5,317 nt of DNA from Acidimicrobiaceae bacterium (GTDB taxonomy: Bacteria > Actinomycetota > Acidimicrobiia > Acidimicrobiales > Aldehydirespiratoraceae), in NCBI GenBank assembly GCA_009840695.1, contig VXNG01000234.1, positions 1 to 5,317 of the forward strand. The letters run 5' to 3'. The number at the start of each line of letters is the position of its first letter. The first letter of the stretch is position 1. Shown in pieces: positions 1 to 5,073 of this stretch. Both the position numbers and the translations under genes were made by a program. The notes beneath the pieces are model-generated. The model did not search any database, was not told the origin of the DNA, and saw only the letters and a list, made by a program, of their open reading frames with translations.

Positions 1-2
1 AC

Positions 3-914
3 AAGGCCTTCGCCGCCGACCTGATCCGGGCCTACAACGACTGGCACATCGGTGACTGGTGCGGCGCCTATCCGGGACGGTTCATCCCGATGGCCCTGCC
101 CATGATCTGGTCGGCTGACGAGTGCGCGGCCGAGGTGCGCCGGGTTTGCGAGCTGGGTTGCCACTCGATGACCTTCACCGAGAATCCGGTTCCGCTGGGC
201 CAGCCCAGCTTCCACGACCACTACTGGAACCCTTTGTGGGAGGCCCTGGTCGACTGCGGGACAGTGCTGTCCATCCACCTTGGGTCGTCAGGGCAGATGG
301 TGGTGAGCGCACCCGACGCGCCCATGGACGTGATGATCCACATGCAGCCCATGAACACGTCGATCGCAGCCTCGGACCTGCTGTGGTCGACGGTGCCGAG
401 GCGGTATCCGGGGCTCAAGATCGCCCTGTCGGAAGGCGGCTCAGGCTGGGTGCCGTACTTCATGGACCGGGCCGACAAGACCTACGACATGCACCACCTG
501 TGGACCGGCCAATCCTTCGGCGACCTCAAGCCCAGCGACGTGTTCCGGCGCAACTTCCTCACCTGCTTCATCTCCGACCCGGTGGGGGTGGCCCTGCGCC
601 ACGAGATCGGCATCAACAACCTGTGCTGGGAGATGGACTACCCCCACTCCGACTCGAACTGGCCCGAGGCCCCCGAGGAACTGGTCGAGGTGTTCGAGGG
701 CGTGCCCGACACCGACATCGACCGGATCACCCACCTCAACGCCATGGACTGGTTCAACTACGACCCGTTCTCGGTGCTGGACCGCTCAGATTGCACAGTG
801 GGGGCGCTGCGGGCGTCGGTGGCGGGCCACGATGTGTCGATCCAGTCCCGCGACACCGGCCGCCACGGCGGCAAGAACACGTCTCTGCAGGACTTCGCCG
901 TCAAGACCCGCTGA
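3..914 (+). CDS. Amidohydrolase family protein (COG2159, amidohydrolase 2), 5' partial
   Basis: Metal-dependent hydrolase or decarboxylase of the amidohydrolase superfamily, cytosolic; substrate unknown. The reading frame is open from base 3, and the ATG at 90 is internal: the codons before it (AYNDWHIGDWCGAYPGRF, then IPM) are conserved family sequence, so the true start lies before the window. The visible part is 303 residues; relatives are usually about 380-400, so roughly 80-100 residues including the N-terminal metal motif are missing. In window numbering, the candidate metal ligands are H92 in SIHLGSSG and D212 in CWEMDYPHSDSNWP, the typical end-of-barrel Asp; E144 in ALSEGGSGWVPYF is the other conserved acidic position. 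The C-terminus carries a 50-residue tail (from NYDPFSVL) of the kind seen in actinobacterial members. It converges on the next gene, also an amidohydrolase, with 6 bases between stops. Family assignment is firm; the reaction is not known. Confidence 0.88.
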   Translation, partial: KAFAADLIRAYNDWHIGDWCGAYPGRFIPMALPMIWSADECAAEVRRVCELGCHSMTFTENPVPLGQPSFHDHYWNPLWEALVDCGTVLSIHLGSSGQMVVSAPDAPMDVMIHMQPMNTSIAASDLLWSTVPRRYPGLKIALSEGGSGWVPYFMDRADKTYDMHHLWTGQSFGDLKPSDVFRRNFLTCFISDPVGVALRHEIGINNLCWEMDYPHSDSNWPEAPEELVEVFEGVPDTDIDRITHLNAMDWFNYDPFSVLDRSDCTVGALRASVAGHDVSIQSRDTGRHGGKNTSLQDFAVKTR

Positions 915-928
915 GCCGCTCTAGCGGG
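907..928. terminator. Small inverted repeat spanning both convergent stop codons
   Basis: CCCGCT (907-912) pairs perfectly with AGCGGG (923-928) across a 10-base loop. The repeat contains the TGA (912-914) of the upstream amidohydrolase and the reverse-strand TAG (921-923) of the downstream one. It sits exactly where two transcription units meet and would form a hairpin in either transcript. There is no T tract on either side, and the stem is only 6 bp, so a bidirectional intrinsic terminator is possible but weak. An alternative nested stem, CCGC/GCGG (916-919 with 924-927), exists. In a GC-rich genome such a repeat can arise by chance. Confidence 0.3.
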
Positions 929-2123
929 CGGAGGCTGACAGCAGTTCGTAGGCGTTGTCGCGCATCACCTTGCGGACCTCGTCGTCGCTGAAGCCGGCGA
1001 TGTCGTCCAGATAGGAGGCCGGCTCGGCCAGACCCTCGGCGTGGGGGTAGTCGGAGCCGAACAGCATCCGGTCGGCCCCGATGCAGTCCTTGATGAGGGC
1101 CATGTCGTCCTCGAAGTAGGGCGACACCCACACGTTCTCGATGAAGGCCTCCACCGGGTGGCGCTTGAACTCCCACGGCATCTTGCCGTGGCAGATCTTG
1201 AGGTTGCGCAGCAGGTCGGGGACCCACATGGCCCCGTTCTCGATGGTGGCTAGACGCAGAGCAGGGAAGCGGTCGAGCACGCCGTGGCAGATCAGGGCAG
1301 CGAACGTGTCGGAGATCGAGCGGTCCGAGAAGGCGACCAGCGGGAAGGCCATGTGCCTGAACGCCTCGAACTGGCCCCTCGACGGCTCCCATACCTTGCC
1401 GTACTGGACGGTGCCGTTGAGCCCGGCGTGCATGGCCAGCGGCACTCCGGCCTCCTCCAGGCGGGCCCAGATGGGGTCGTAGTCGGCCATGCCCGGCGAC
1501 TGGTAGCCGCTTCCGGTGGGCACCGGTCCCGGTACGGTGCACACGATACGGGCGCCCATCTCCAGCAGCCGCTCCAGCTCGGCCACCGCCAGCTCCGGGT
1601 CGGCGAAGGTGAGCATGGGCGCCGCGAAGATGCGGCCGTCACGGTCGAAGCCCCAGTCCTCGTCGAGCCAGGTGTTGAACGCGCTGAAGGCGGCGTGCAG
1701 GGCTTCGATGTCGCGCTTGAGGGCCTCCTGCATGCCCACACCCTGGGTGGGGAACAGCATCACCGACTCCAAACCCTGACTGTCCATCAGCTCGACGCGG
1801 GCGTCGCGGTCGCGGAAGCCGGGATGGTCGTCCAGGGGATCCAACTCCCCGAACATCGCCGCGATGTCGCGTCCCTCGAGATTGCGGCCCCGGAAGTAGT
1901 CCTCGAGGCTGCCCGGCTTGGCGATGGGGTCGAAGGTGGGATTCGGAATGAACTTGTTGACCTTGCCGGCCACCATGAAGCGCTTCTTGCCGTCGATCTC
2001 CGCCCATTGCATGCAGCGCTTCTTCATGGACGGGTCGATGTGGCGGATGAAGGCGTCGGGGGCCTCGTAGTAGTGCTCGTCCACATCGAACGCCCGGAAA
2101 CCCAGTGCGGCTTGGGTCATCAT
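921..2123 (-). CDS. Amidohydrolase family protein (COG2159, amidohydrolase 2)
   Basis: Complete TIM-barrel metal-dependent hydrolase or decarboxylase, 400 residues from ATG 2123, a normal family length; substrate unknown. In this numbering the N-terminal metal motif is DVDEHYYE (residues 13-20; H17), the mid-barrel His is H232 in LAMHAGLNG, a conserved ENG lies at 295-297, and the closing Asp is D358 in FGSDYPHAEG. The segments DRDARVELMDSQGLESVMLFP and FNTWLDEDWGF (split here by other residues) are typical of actinobacterial homologues. The frame opens further upstream to a GTG at 2150 (409 residues); I prefer ATG 2123 because the family usually begins shortly before the DxDEH motif and because a TANNNT element (2131-2136) lies 7 bases before it. 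It converges on another COG2159 gene and diverges from the small membrane-protein genes. The two amidohydrolases are distant paralogues rather than a recent duplication. Family certain, reaction unknown, start moderately sure. Confidence 0.92.
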   Translation of the reverse strand: MMTQAALGFRAFDVDEHYYEAPDAFIRHIDPSMKKRCMQWAEIDGKKRFMVAGKVNKFIPNPTFDPIAKPGSLEDYFRGRNLEGRDIAAMFGELDPLDDHPGFRDRDARVELMDSQGLESVMLFPTQGVGMQEALKRDIEALHAAFSAFNTWLDEDWGFDRDGRIFAAPMLTFADPELAVAELERLLEMGARIVCTVPGPVPTGSGYQSPGMADYDPIWARLEEAGVPLAMHAGLNGTVQYGKVWEPSRGQFEAFRHMAFPLVAFSDRSISDTFAALICHGVLDRFPALRLATIENGAMWVPDLLRNLKICHGKMPWEFKRHPVEAFIENVWVSPYFEDDMALIKDCIGADRMLFGSDYPHAEGLAEPASYLDDIAGFSDDEVRKVMRDNAYELLSASAR

Positions 2124-2130
2124 TGCTTCA

Positions 2131-2136
2131 AGGCTA
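2131..2136 (-). promoter_or_regulatory. Candidate leaderless -10 element (TAGCCT) for the amidohydrolase
   Basis: On the reverse strand TAGCCT fits the actinobacterial -10 pattern TANNNT and ends 7 bases before ATG 2123, so transcription would begin at or next to the start codon. No convincing -35 hexamer is visible (TTCGCT at 2153-2158 is a weak match). A second TANNNT, TATGCT at 2163-2168, lies 12 bases before the alternative GTG at 2150 and would suit that start with a very short leader. The two possibilities cannot be separated by sequence alone. Confidence 0.35.
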
Positions 2137-2151
2137 ACTGCCAACCCCACC

Positions 2152-2179
2152 CAGCGAATCCCAGCATAACCAGCATTAT
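2152..2179. repeat. Three CAGC-headed short direct repeats in the divergent promoter region
   Basis: CAGC occurs at 2152, 2162 and 2171; the last two head a near-perfect 9-base tandem pair (CAGCATAAC, CAGCATTAT). The spacing of 9-10 bases is about one helical turn, so the copies would lie on one face of the DNA, as in binding sites for some regulators. They lie just upstream of both candidate amidohydrolase starts and within its candidate promoter. This could be an operator or chance in a short AT-rich stretch. Confidence 0.3.
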
Positions 2180-2200
2180 CAATATTTTTTGTGAATATAG

Positions 2201-2229
2201 TTGTATTTCATATTGCACTCTGCTAACTT
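2201..2229 (+). promoter_or_regulatory. Candidate extended -10 promoter for the small membrane-protein pair
   Basis: TTGTAT (2201-2206) as a weak -35, a 17-base spacer, then TAACTT (2224-2229) as a TANNNT -10. The bases TGC before it complete an extended -10 (TGnTAnnnT). The -10 ends 7 bases before ATG 2237, giving a leaderless transcript; in keeping with this, no Shine-Dalgarno sequence precedes ATG 2237. The surrounding 2160-2220 is strongly AT-rich against a high-GC background, as expected for a divergent promoter region. Another AT-rich -10-like hexamer, TATAGT (2196-2201), is a possible alternative but lacks a -35 partner. Confidence 0.45.
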
Positions 2230-2236
2230 GCCCGTC

Positions 2237-2500
2237 ATGGACCCGGCGATCACCGCCACCGTCATCGGCGTGCTGCTGACCGTCGCCTTCGGCGCCTTCG
2301 CCACCGCGTTCGCGTGGCTGCGATCCGACATAGGCGACCGGTTCGACAAGGTCGACGCCCGGTTCGAGAAAGTTGACGCCCGCTTCGACAAGGTCGACGC
2401 CCGCTTCGAGCGGCTTGAAGCGAAGGTGGACGGCCTCATCATGACACTTGCCCGCACCGGGCATCTGACGGATCCGGACGACTCGAGCACCGACGACTGA
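2237..2500 (+). CDS. Small single-pass membrane protein with heptad-repeat coiled coil
   Basis: An 87-residue protein that I do not recognise as a named family. Residues 5-28 form one hydrophobic membrane helix (ITATVIGVLLTVAFGAF and following), then LRSD, then a coiled coil made of four 7-residue units at 36-63: FDKVDAR, FEKVDAR, FDKVDAR, FERLEAK. A short amphipathic piece (VDGLIMTLARTG) leads to the acidic tail LTDPDDSSTDD. Charges just after the helix (R29, R35, K38) suggest the C-terminal coil is in the cytoplasm. The upstream TTG at 2201 would extend it by 12 residues, but it falls on the promoter; ATG 2237 is preferred. The next gene starts immediately after its stop and is a paralogue: MD at the start, VIG at 9-11 and LRSD at 28-31 occur at identical positions, and the tails nearly match. 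Likely role is oligomerisation or scaffolding at the membrane; function unknown. Confidence 0.8.
   Translation: MDPAITATVIGVLLTVAFGAFATAFAWLRSDIGDRFDKVDARFEKVDARFDKVDARFERLEAKVDGLIMTLARTGHLTDPDDSSTDD
2342..2425 (+). repeat. In-frame 21-nt tandem repeat, four copies
   Basis: Four consecutive 21-base units (2342-2362, 2363-2383, 2384-2404, 2405-2425) each encode one heptad. Units 1 and 3 differ by one base, unit 2 differs from unit 3 by three, and unit 4 is diverged. The FD/FE alternation suggests a 42-base doublet may have been duplicated. Gain or loss of copies keeps the frame and lengthens the coiled coil by one heptad. Confidence 0.85.
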
Positions 2501-2734
2501 ATGGACATGATCCTTGCCGCCATCGTCATCGGCGGGCTGTACCCGGCGTCATTGGCCGTTTTCGTCATTCAGTTCGCCCGGCTGCGGTCTGACATGCACG
2601 CAGGGTTCGACCGGCTCGAAGCGCGGCTCGACAGCGGATTCGACCGGCTCGACGTGAGCGTCGATTCCCTCACCGCGACGCTCGACCGAAGCGGGCTCTT
2701 GACGGACCCCGATGACTCAGGAGCCGATGACTGA
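2501..2734 (+). CDS. Small single-pass membrane coiled-coil protein, paralogue of the preceding gene
   Basis: A 77-residue protein, no named family recognised. A membrane helix covers about residues 4-25 (ILAAIVIGGLYPASLAVFV and following), followed by ARLRSDM and a coiled coil of two 11-residue units, GFDRLEARLDS (35-45) and GFDRLDVSVDS (46-56), then LTATLDRSG and the tail LLTDPDDSGADD. It aligns without gaps to the upstream protein over the first 31 residues and again through the tail; the coil is 10 residues shorter. The ATG directly follows the TGA of the upstream gene (2498-2500) with no good Shine-Dalgarno sequence, so termination-reinitiation coupling is likely. Its last 18 bases overlap the end of the convergent oxidoreductase gene. 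The conserved tail and paralogy argue that this is a real gene despite its size. A partner forming a hetero-oligomer with the upstream protein is inferred. Confidence 0.75.
   Translation: MDMILAAIVIGGLYPASLAVFVIQFARLRSDMHAGFDRLEARLDSGFDRLDVSVDSLTATLDRSGLLTDPDDSGADD
2603..2668 (+). repeat. In-frame 33-nt tandem repeat, two copies
   Basis: Units 2603-2635 and 2636-2668 each encode 11 residues beginning GFDRL. The first 17 bases are identical except for one third-codon-position change; the second halves have diverged. An 11-residue (hendecad) period is a coiled-coil periodicity distinct from the 7-residue period of the neighbouring paralogue. Confidence 0.6.
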
Positions 2735-3628
2735 CTCTCCATAATGCTGGAGGGCCTCTAGGGAGTGGTTTAGAGAGTCGGCGGGGATGGGGGCTGCACA
2801 CCAGGTGACGCCTAGGCCGGCCAACTCCTGCAGGGCTTCCAAGTGGGGGTCGGGGTTGAAGTCCGCATCACCCGGGCCTCCTCCCGCAAGCGACATGAAC
2901 GAGACGTCGATCTCGGCCGGGTCGCGCCCGGCCGCTTCGACTTGGTGCCAGAGGTAGTCCAGCATCTCTCTCAAGTCATCGAGCGTCTCCAGGGGGACGG
3001 TGCGGGCCGTGGTGGCCAGCCCTCGGGGGGCGGGGAACGGGACCCAGCCGTCGGCAACGATCGCGACCCGGCGGCGGCTGAGGCGGCTGTTGCCTCCGAT
3101 CCAGATCGGGATCGGCCGCTCCGGCTTGGGGTTGGCGGTCTGGCCCCTAGCGGTGAAGTTGCGGCCTTCATAGCTGAAGTCGTCGTTGGTCCACACGCCC
3201 CGCATGACCTCTATGGCCTCGTCGAACAGGTCGTTGCGCTCTTCGAAGTCAACCCCCAAGGCCCGGTACTCGCCTTTGAGGTAGCCGGTCCCCACGGCCA
3301 GTACGAACCGGCCGTCGGACATAGCGTCGATGGTCGCCGCCGACTTCGCTACTAGGAACGGGTTGCGGTAGGGCAGCACCACCACGTTGGGGATCAACTG
3401 CACGCGCTCCGTGACCGCGGCCGTGAATGCCAGCGCGGCGAAGGGGTCGAGCGCGTCGTGGCCACCGGCCGCCATCCAGCGGTGAGTGGGGGCGGGGTGG
3501 TCGGTGAAGCCAATCCCGTCGAAACCGGCTGCCTCGGCCGCCCGGGCGAACTCCACGAGGCCTCGGCGCGTCGCGAACTCGGCGCTGCAGCGGCCCGCGG
3601 CCAGCGGATAGGTCACCGAGAACTTCAC
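2717..3628 (-). CDS. LLM-class F420-dependent oxidoreductase (TIGR03619-like)
   Basis: A 303-residue luciferase-like TIM-barrel protein predicted to use coenzyme F420 in a cytosolic hydride-transfer reaction; substrate unknown. Key segments are FDGIGFTDHPAPTHR (36-50, with the DH typical of the cofactor pocket), DPFAALAFTAAVTERVQL (61-78), LPYRNPFLVAKSAATID (85-101), GRFVLAVGTGY (106-116), YRALGVDFEERNDLFDEAIE (121-140) and PIPIWIGGNS (172-181). This pattern and the length fit the Rv2161c-like TIGR03619 group, though FMN-using relatives cannot be excluded. The start is GTG 3628, sharing 4 bases (GTGA) with the stop of the FGGY kinase; GGGAGGG at 3638-3644 is its ribosome site. It is therefore co-transcribed and translationally coupled with the kinase. 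Its last 18 bases overlap the convergent small membrane-protein gene. Superfamily certain, cofactor likely, role in the pathway inferred only. Confidence 0.93.
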   Translation of the reverse strand: MKFSVTYPLAAGRCSAEFATRRGLVEFARAAEAAGFDGIGFTDHPAPTHRWMAAGGHDALDPFAALAFTAAVTERVQLIPNVVVLPYRNPFLVAKSAATIDAMSDGRFVLAVGTGYLKGEYRALGVDFEERNDLFDEAIEVMRGVWTNDDFSYEGRNFTARGQTANPKPERPIPIWIGGNSRLSRRRVAIVADGWVPFPAPRGLATTARTVPLETLDDLREMLDYLWHQVEAAGRDPAEIDVSFMSLAGGGPGDADFNPDPHLEALQELAGLGVTWCAAPIPADSLNHSLEALQHYGESVIGS

Positions 3629-4953
3629 CGGTCGGTGCCCTCCCGGAAGCGGCGGTAGCGCCCCTCGGCGGCGGCAGTGTGTGCGACGCGGGGCTCCACC
3701 CGGTGCGATACCCGGCCCCAGCGCCGGGCCTGCGAGGTGTCGGCCTCCAGTCCGGCGGTGACCCGGCTGTGGTAGGCGGCGCCGAGAGCGGCGCTGTAGG
3801 GCTCGGCCGACACGTCGACGGCCAGACCGGTCGTGTCGGCCAGAGCCTGCATCCAGGCCGGCGACTGGGTCCCGCCGCCCACGGCGACGATCCGCACCGC
3901 GTCGAGACCGGCGAGATCGATGTGGTGGCGGACCACGAAGCCGGCCGCCTCGTAAGCGGCCATCATCACGTGGGTAGATGTGTGGCCGACGTGAAGGTCG
4001 AGCAGCTCGGCTCGGCGGTCGGGATCATGTAACGGCGTGCGCTCTCCTCTCGGATAGGGCAGCCATACGGGCAGGTCGCCGGGATCGAGCGGCAGCAGAT
4101 CCTCTGAAGCTGGATCGCCCACCAGAGCGCGGACCCGGTCGATGAACAGGCCGCCAGCGTTGCTGGCCCCGCCCACGGCCATGATGCCGGCCCGGGCCGA
4201 AGGGAAGGTCCACAGTCCATCGATCTCGACCCACTCGTCGGTCATAACCCAAGGCAGCAGGGTGGTCCCGCACATCACCAGCACGTCGCCGGCGTCGCCG
4301 CAGGGCGCCACGAGCTGCTCTCCCAGGGCGTCGATGGTTCCCGCCGACACCAGAGCACCGTCGCGCTCCCCGATGGCGGTCGCGCCCGGGATGATGGCCG
4401 GGAACTGCTCCGAGGTCATGCCGATCTCATCGAGCAGCTCGGGCGTCCAACCCTGCCCGTCGGACATCGGCGTCATGGCCATGGCGGTGGAGGAGTCGAT
4501 GGCGGCCACTCCGCACAGGGCGCGGTTGGCCGCTGCCTGCGCAGGCCAAAGGGCCTCTACCCCATCACGGACGGCCAGCCAGCGAGCAAACCCGACGGCC
4601 TCCCCGTCAGTGGCCTCAGCACCGGTTCCTACCCCCCGACCGCGGGCGTCGCCGTAGAGCAAGCCGGGGGTCACCGGCGCACCGGCGGAGTCGACCCCGC
4701 ACATCGACGGCACCATGGCCGAGACGGTGACCGCGGCCACCGGCCGGCCGGCCATGCCCGCCGTCACCTGCCCCCAGGCGCCCATCACACCGTCGATCCA
4801 CGCGGCTTGAGGATCGTGCTCGAAGCGGCCGGGATCGGTCGACACGACCCGGTGAGGGATCCGGACCCTGGACAGGACCTCACCGTCGCCGCCGGCGGCC
4901 ACAGCCTTGACCGAGGTGGTCCCGATGTCGATCCCGACCGTCACCTCGTCCAT
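3625..4953 (-). CDS. FGGY-family carbohydrate kinase
   Basis: ATP-dependent kinase of a sugar, polyol or sugar acid, cytosolic, 442 residues; somewhat shorter than the usual 480-520. The N-terminal phosphate loop is GIDIGTTSVKAV (7-18), followed by GRFEHDPQAAW (42-52) and the substrate-side GLLYGDARG (97-105). In GTIDALGEQL the likely catalytic base is D208, 22 residues before T230 of the GTT loop, the same spacing I recall for E. coli GlpK (Asp245). The second domain has GGASNAGG (261-268), GERTP (303-307), VGGGTQSPAWMQALAD (358-373) and YSAALGAAY (386-394). The overall pattern is closest to xylulokinase-like members, but the substrate cannot be read from sequence. ATG 4953 is chosen because the ATP-loop begins 6 residues later and GGGAG (4959-4963) lies 5 bases upstream; the frame stays open to 5226 only as a shadow of the divergent gene. 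It overlaps the downstream oxidoreductase by 4 bases. Confidence 0.94.
   Translation of the reverse strand: MDEVTVGIDIGTTSVKAVAAGGDGEVLSRVRIPHRVVSTDPGRFEHDPQAAWIDGVMGAWGQVTAGMAGRPVAAVTVSAMVPSMCGVDSAGAPVTPGLLYGDARGRGVGTGAEATDGEAVGFARWLAVRDGVEALWPAQAAANRALCGVAAIDSSTAMAMTPMSDGQGWTPELLDEIGMTSEQFPAIIPGATAIGERDGALVSAGTIDALGEQLVAPCGDAGDVLVMCGTTLLPWVMTDEWVEIDGLWTFPSARAGIMAVGGASNAGGLFIDRVRALVGDPASEDLLPLDPGDLPVWLPYPRGERTPLHDPDRRAELLDLHVGHTSTHVMMAAYEAAGFVVRHHIDLAGLDAVRIVAVGGGTQSPAWMQALADTTGLAVDVSAEPYSAALGAAYHSRVTAGLEADTSQARRWGRVSHRVEPRVAHTAAAEGRYRRFREGTDR
3638..3644 (-). promoter_or_regulatory. Ribosome binding site for the F420-dependent oxidoreductase
   Basis: On the reverse strand GGGAGGG lies 9 bases before GTG 3628, inside the last codons of the kinase. 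It supports the GTG start and the 4-base stop/start overlap. Confidence 0.65.
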
Positions 4954-4958
4954 GCGCA

Positions 4959-4963
4959 CTCCC
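4959..4963 (-). promoter_or_regulatory. Ribosome binding site fixing the kinase start
   Basis: On the reverse strand GGGAG lies 5 bases before ATG 4953. It overlaps the alternative in-frame GTG at 4959, which therefore lacks this site; this decides the start in favour of ATG 4953. Confidence 0.6.
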
Positions 4964-5040
4964 GTGAACAGACCGGCAGCCTCCGCCGACCGCCTACAGG
5001 AAGCTACGCCGTCAAGGGCGGGGCCACGCCACCGCACAGG

Positions 5041-5067
5041 CTGATAGGTGGCCGAGGGCGCTAGCGT
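5041..5067 (+). promoter_or_regulatory. Candidate leaderless promoter of the 2-hydroxyacid dehydrogenase
   Basis: TAGCGT (5062-5067) fits the TANNNT -10 and ends 6 bases before GTG 5074, consistent with a leaderless transcript. CTGATA (5041-5046) is a possible -35, with a short 15-base spacer. A purine run GAGGG at 5054-5058 is too far (15 bases) from the start to be a normal ribosome site. Confidence 0.4.
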
Positions 5068-5073
5068 CGCCTC

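Larger units (their letters stand above)
4954..5073. promoter_or_regulatory. Divergent intergenic region between kinase and dehydrogenase
   Basis: These 120 bases hold the starts of two divergent transcription units. For the kinase direction, a reverse-strand TTGACG at 5010-5015 is a good -35 match, but I see no good -10 at 16-18 bases; TAGGCG begins only 13 bases after it. No strong palindromic operator stands out. Shared control of the two units is plausible from the layout. Confidence 0.4.

Noticed and set aside
122..991. 289-codon + strand frame overlapping the first amidohydrolase
   Set aside because: Arg/Pro/Gly-rich translation typical of an out-of-frame GC-rich shadow; it runs through the stop of the real gene into the convergent one.
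3..2123. Recent gene duplication creating the two convergent amidohydrolases
   Set aside because: Apart from family motifs such as DYPH the proteins differ in sequence and C-terminal tails, so they are old paralogues that happen to be neighbours.
1284..2279. 331-codon open frame on the + strand across the amidohydrolase
   Set aside because: It is an antisense shadow of the amidohydrolase, which has family motifs throughout; the translation is low-complexity V/G/R/H-rich and crosses the divergent promoter region.
2342..2425. CRISPR-like or iteron repeat array
   Set aside because: The units are contiguous without spacers, exactly 21 bases, and in frame within a coding sequence that forms a coiled coil.
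2179..2568. 129-codon reverse-strand frame opposite the small membrane genes
   Set aside because: Ser/Arg-rich repeats (SNRASTLS type) are simply the antisense reading of the 21-nt heptad repeat; it would also cross the AT-rich promoter.
2237..2734. Toxin-antitoxin or holin-like system formed by the two small genes
   Set aside because: Both proteins are paralogous and have the same architecture; neither resembles a DNA-binding antitoxin, a nuclease or a short hydrophobic toxin.
4142..4657. 171-codon + strand frame inside the kinase
   Set aside because: Antisense shadow rich in Ser, Ala and Pro, with no recognisable domain and no ribosome site; the kinase frame carries conserved motifs across the same bases.
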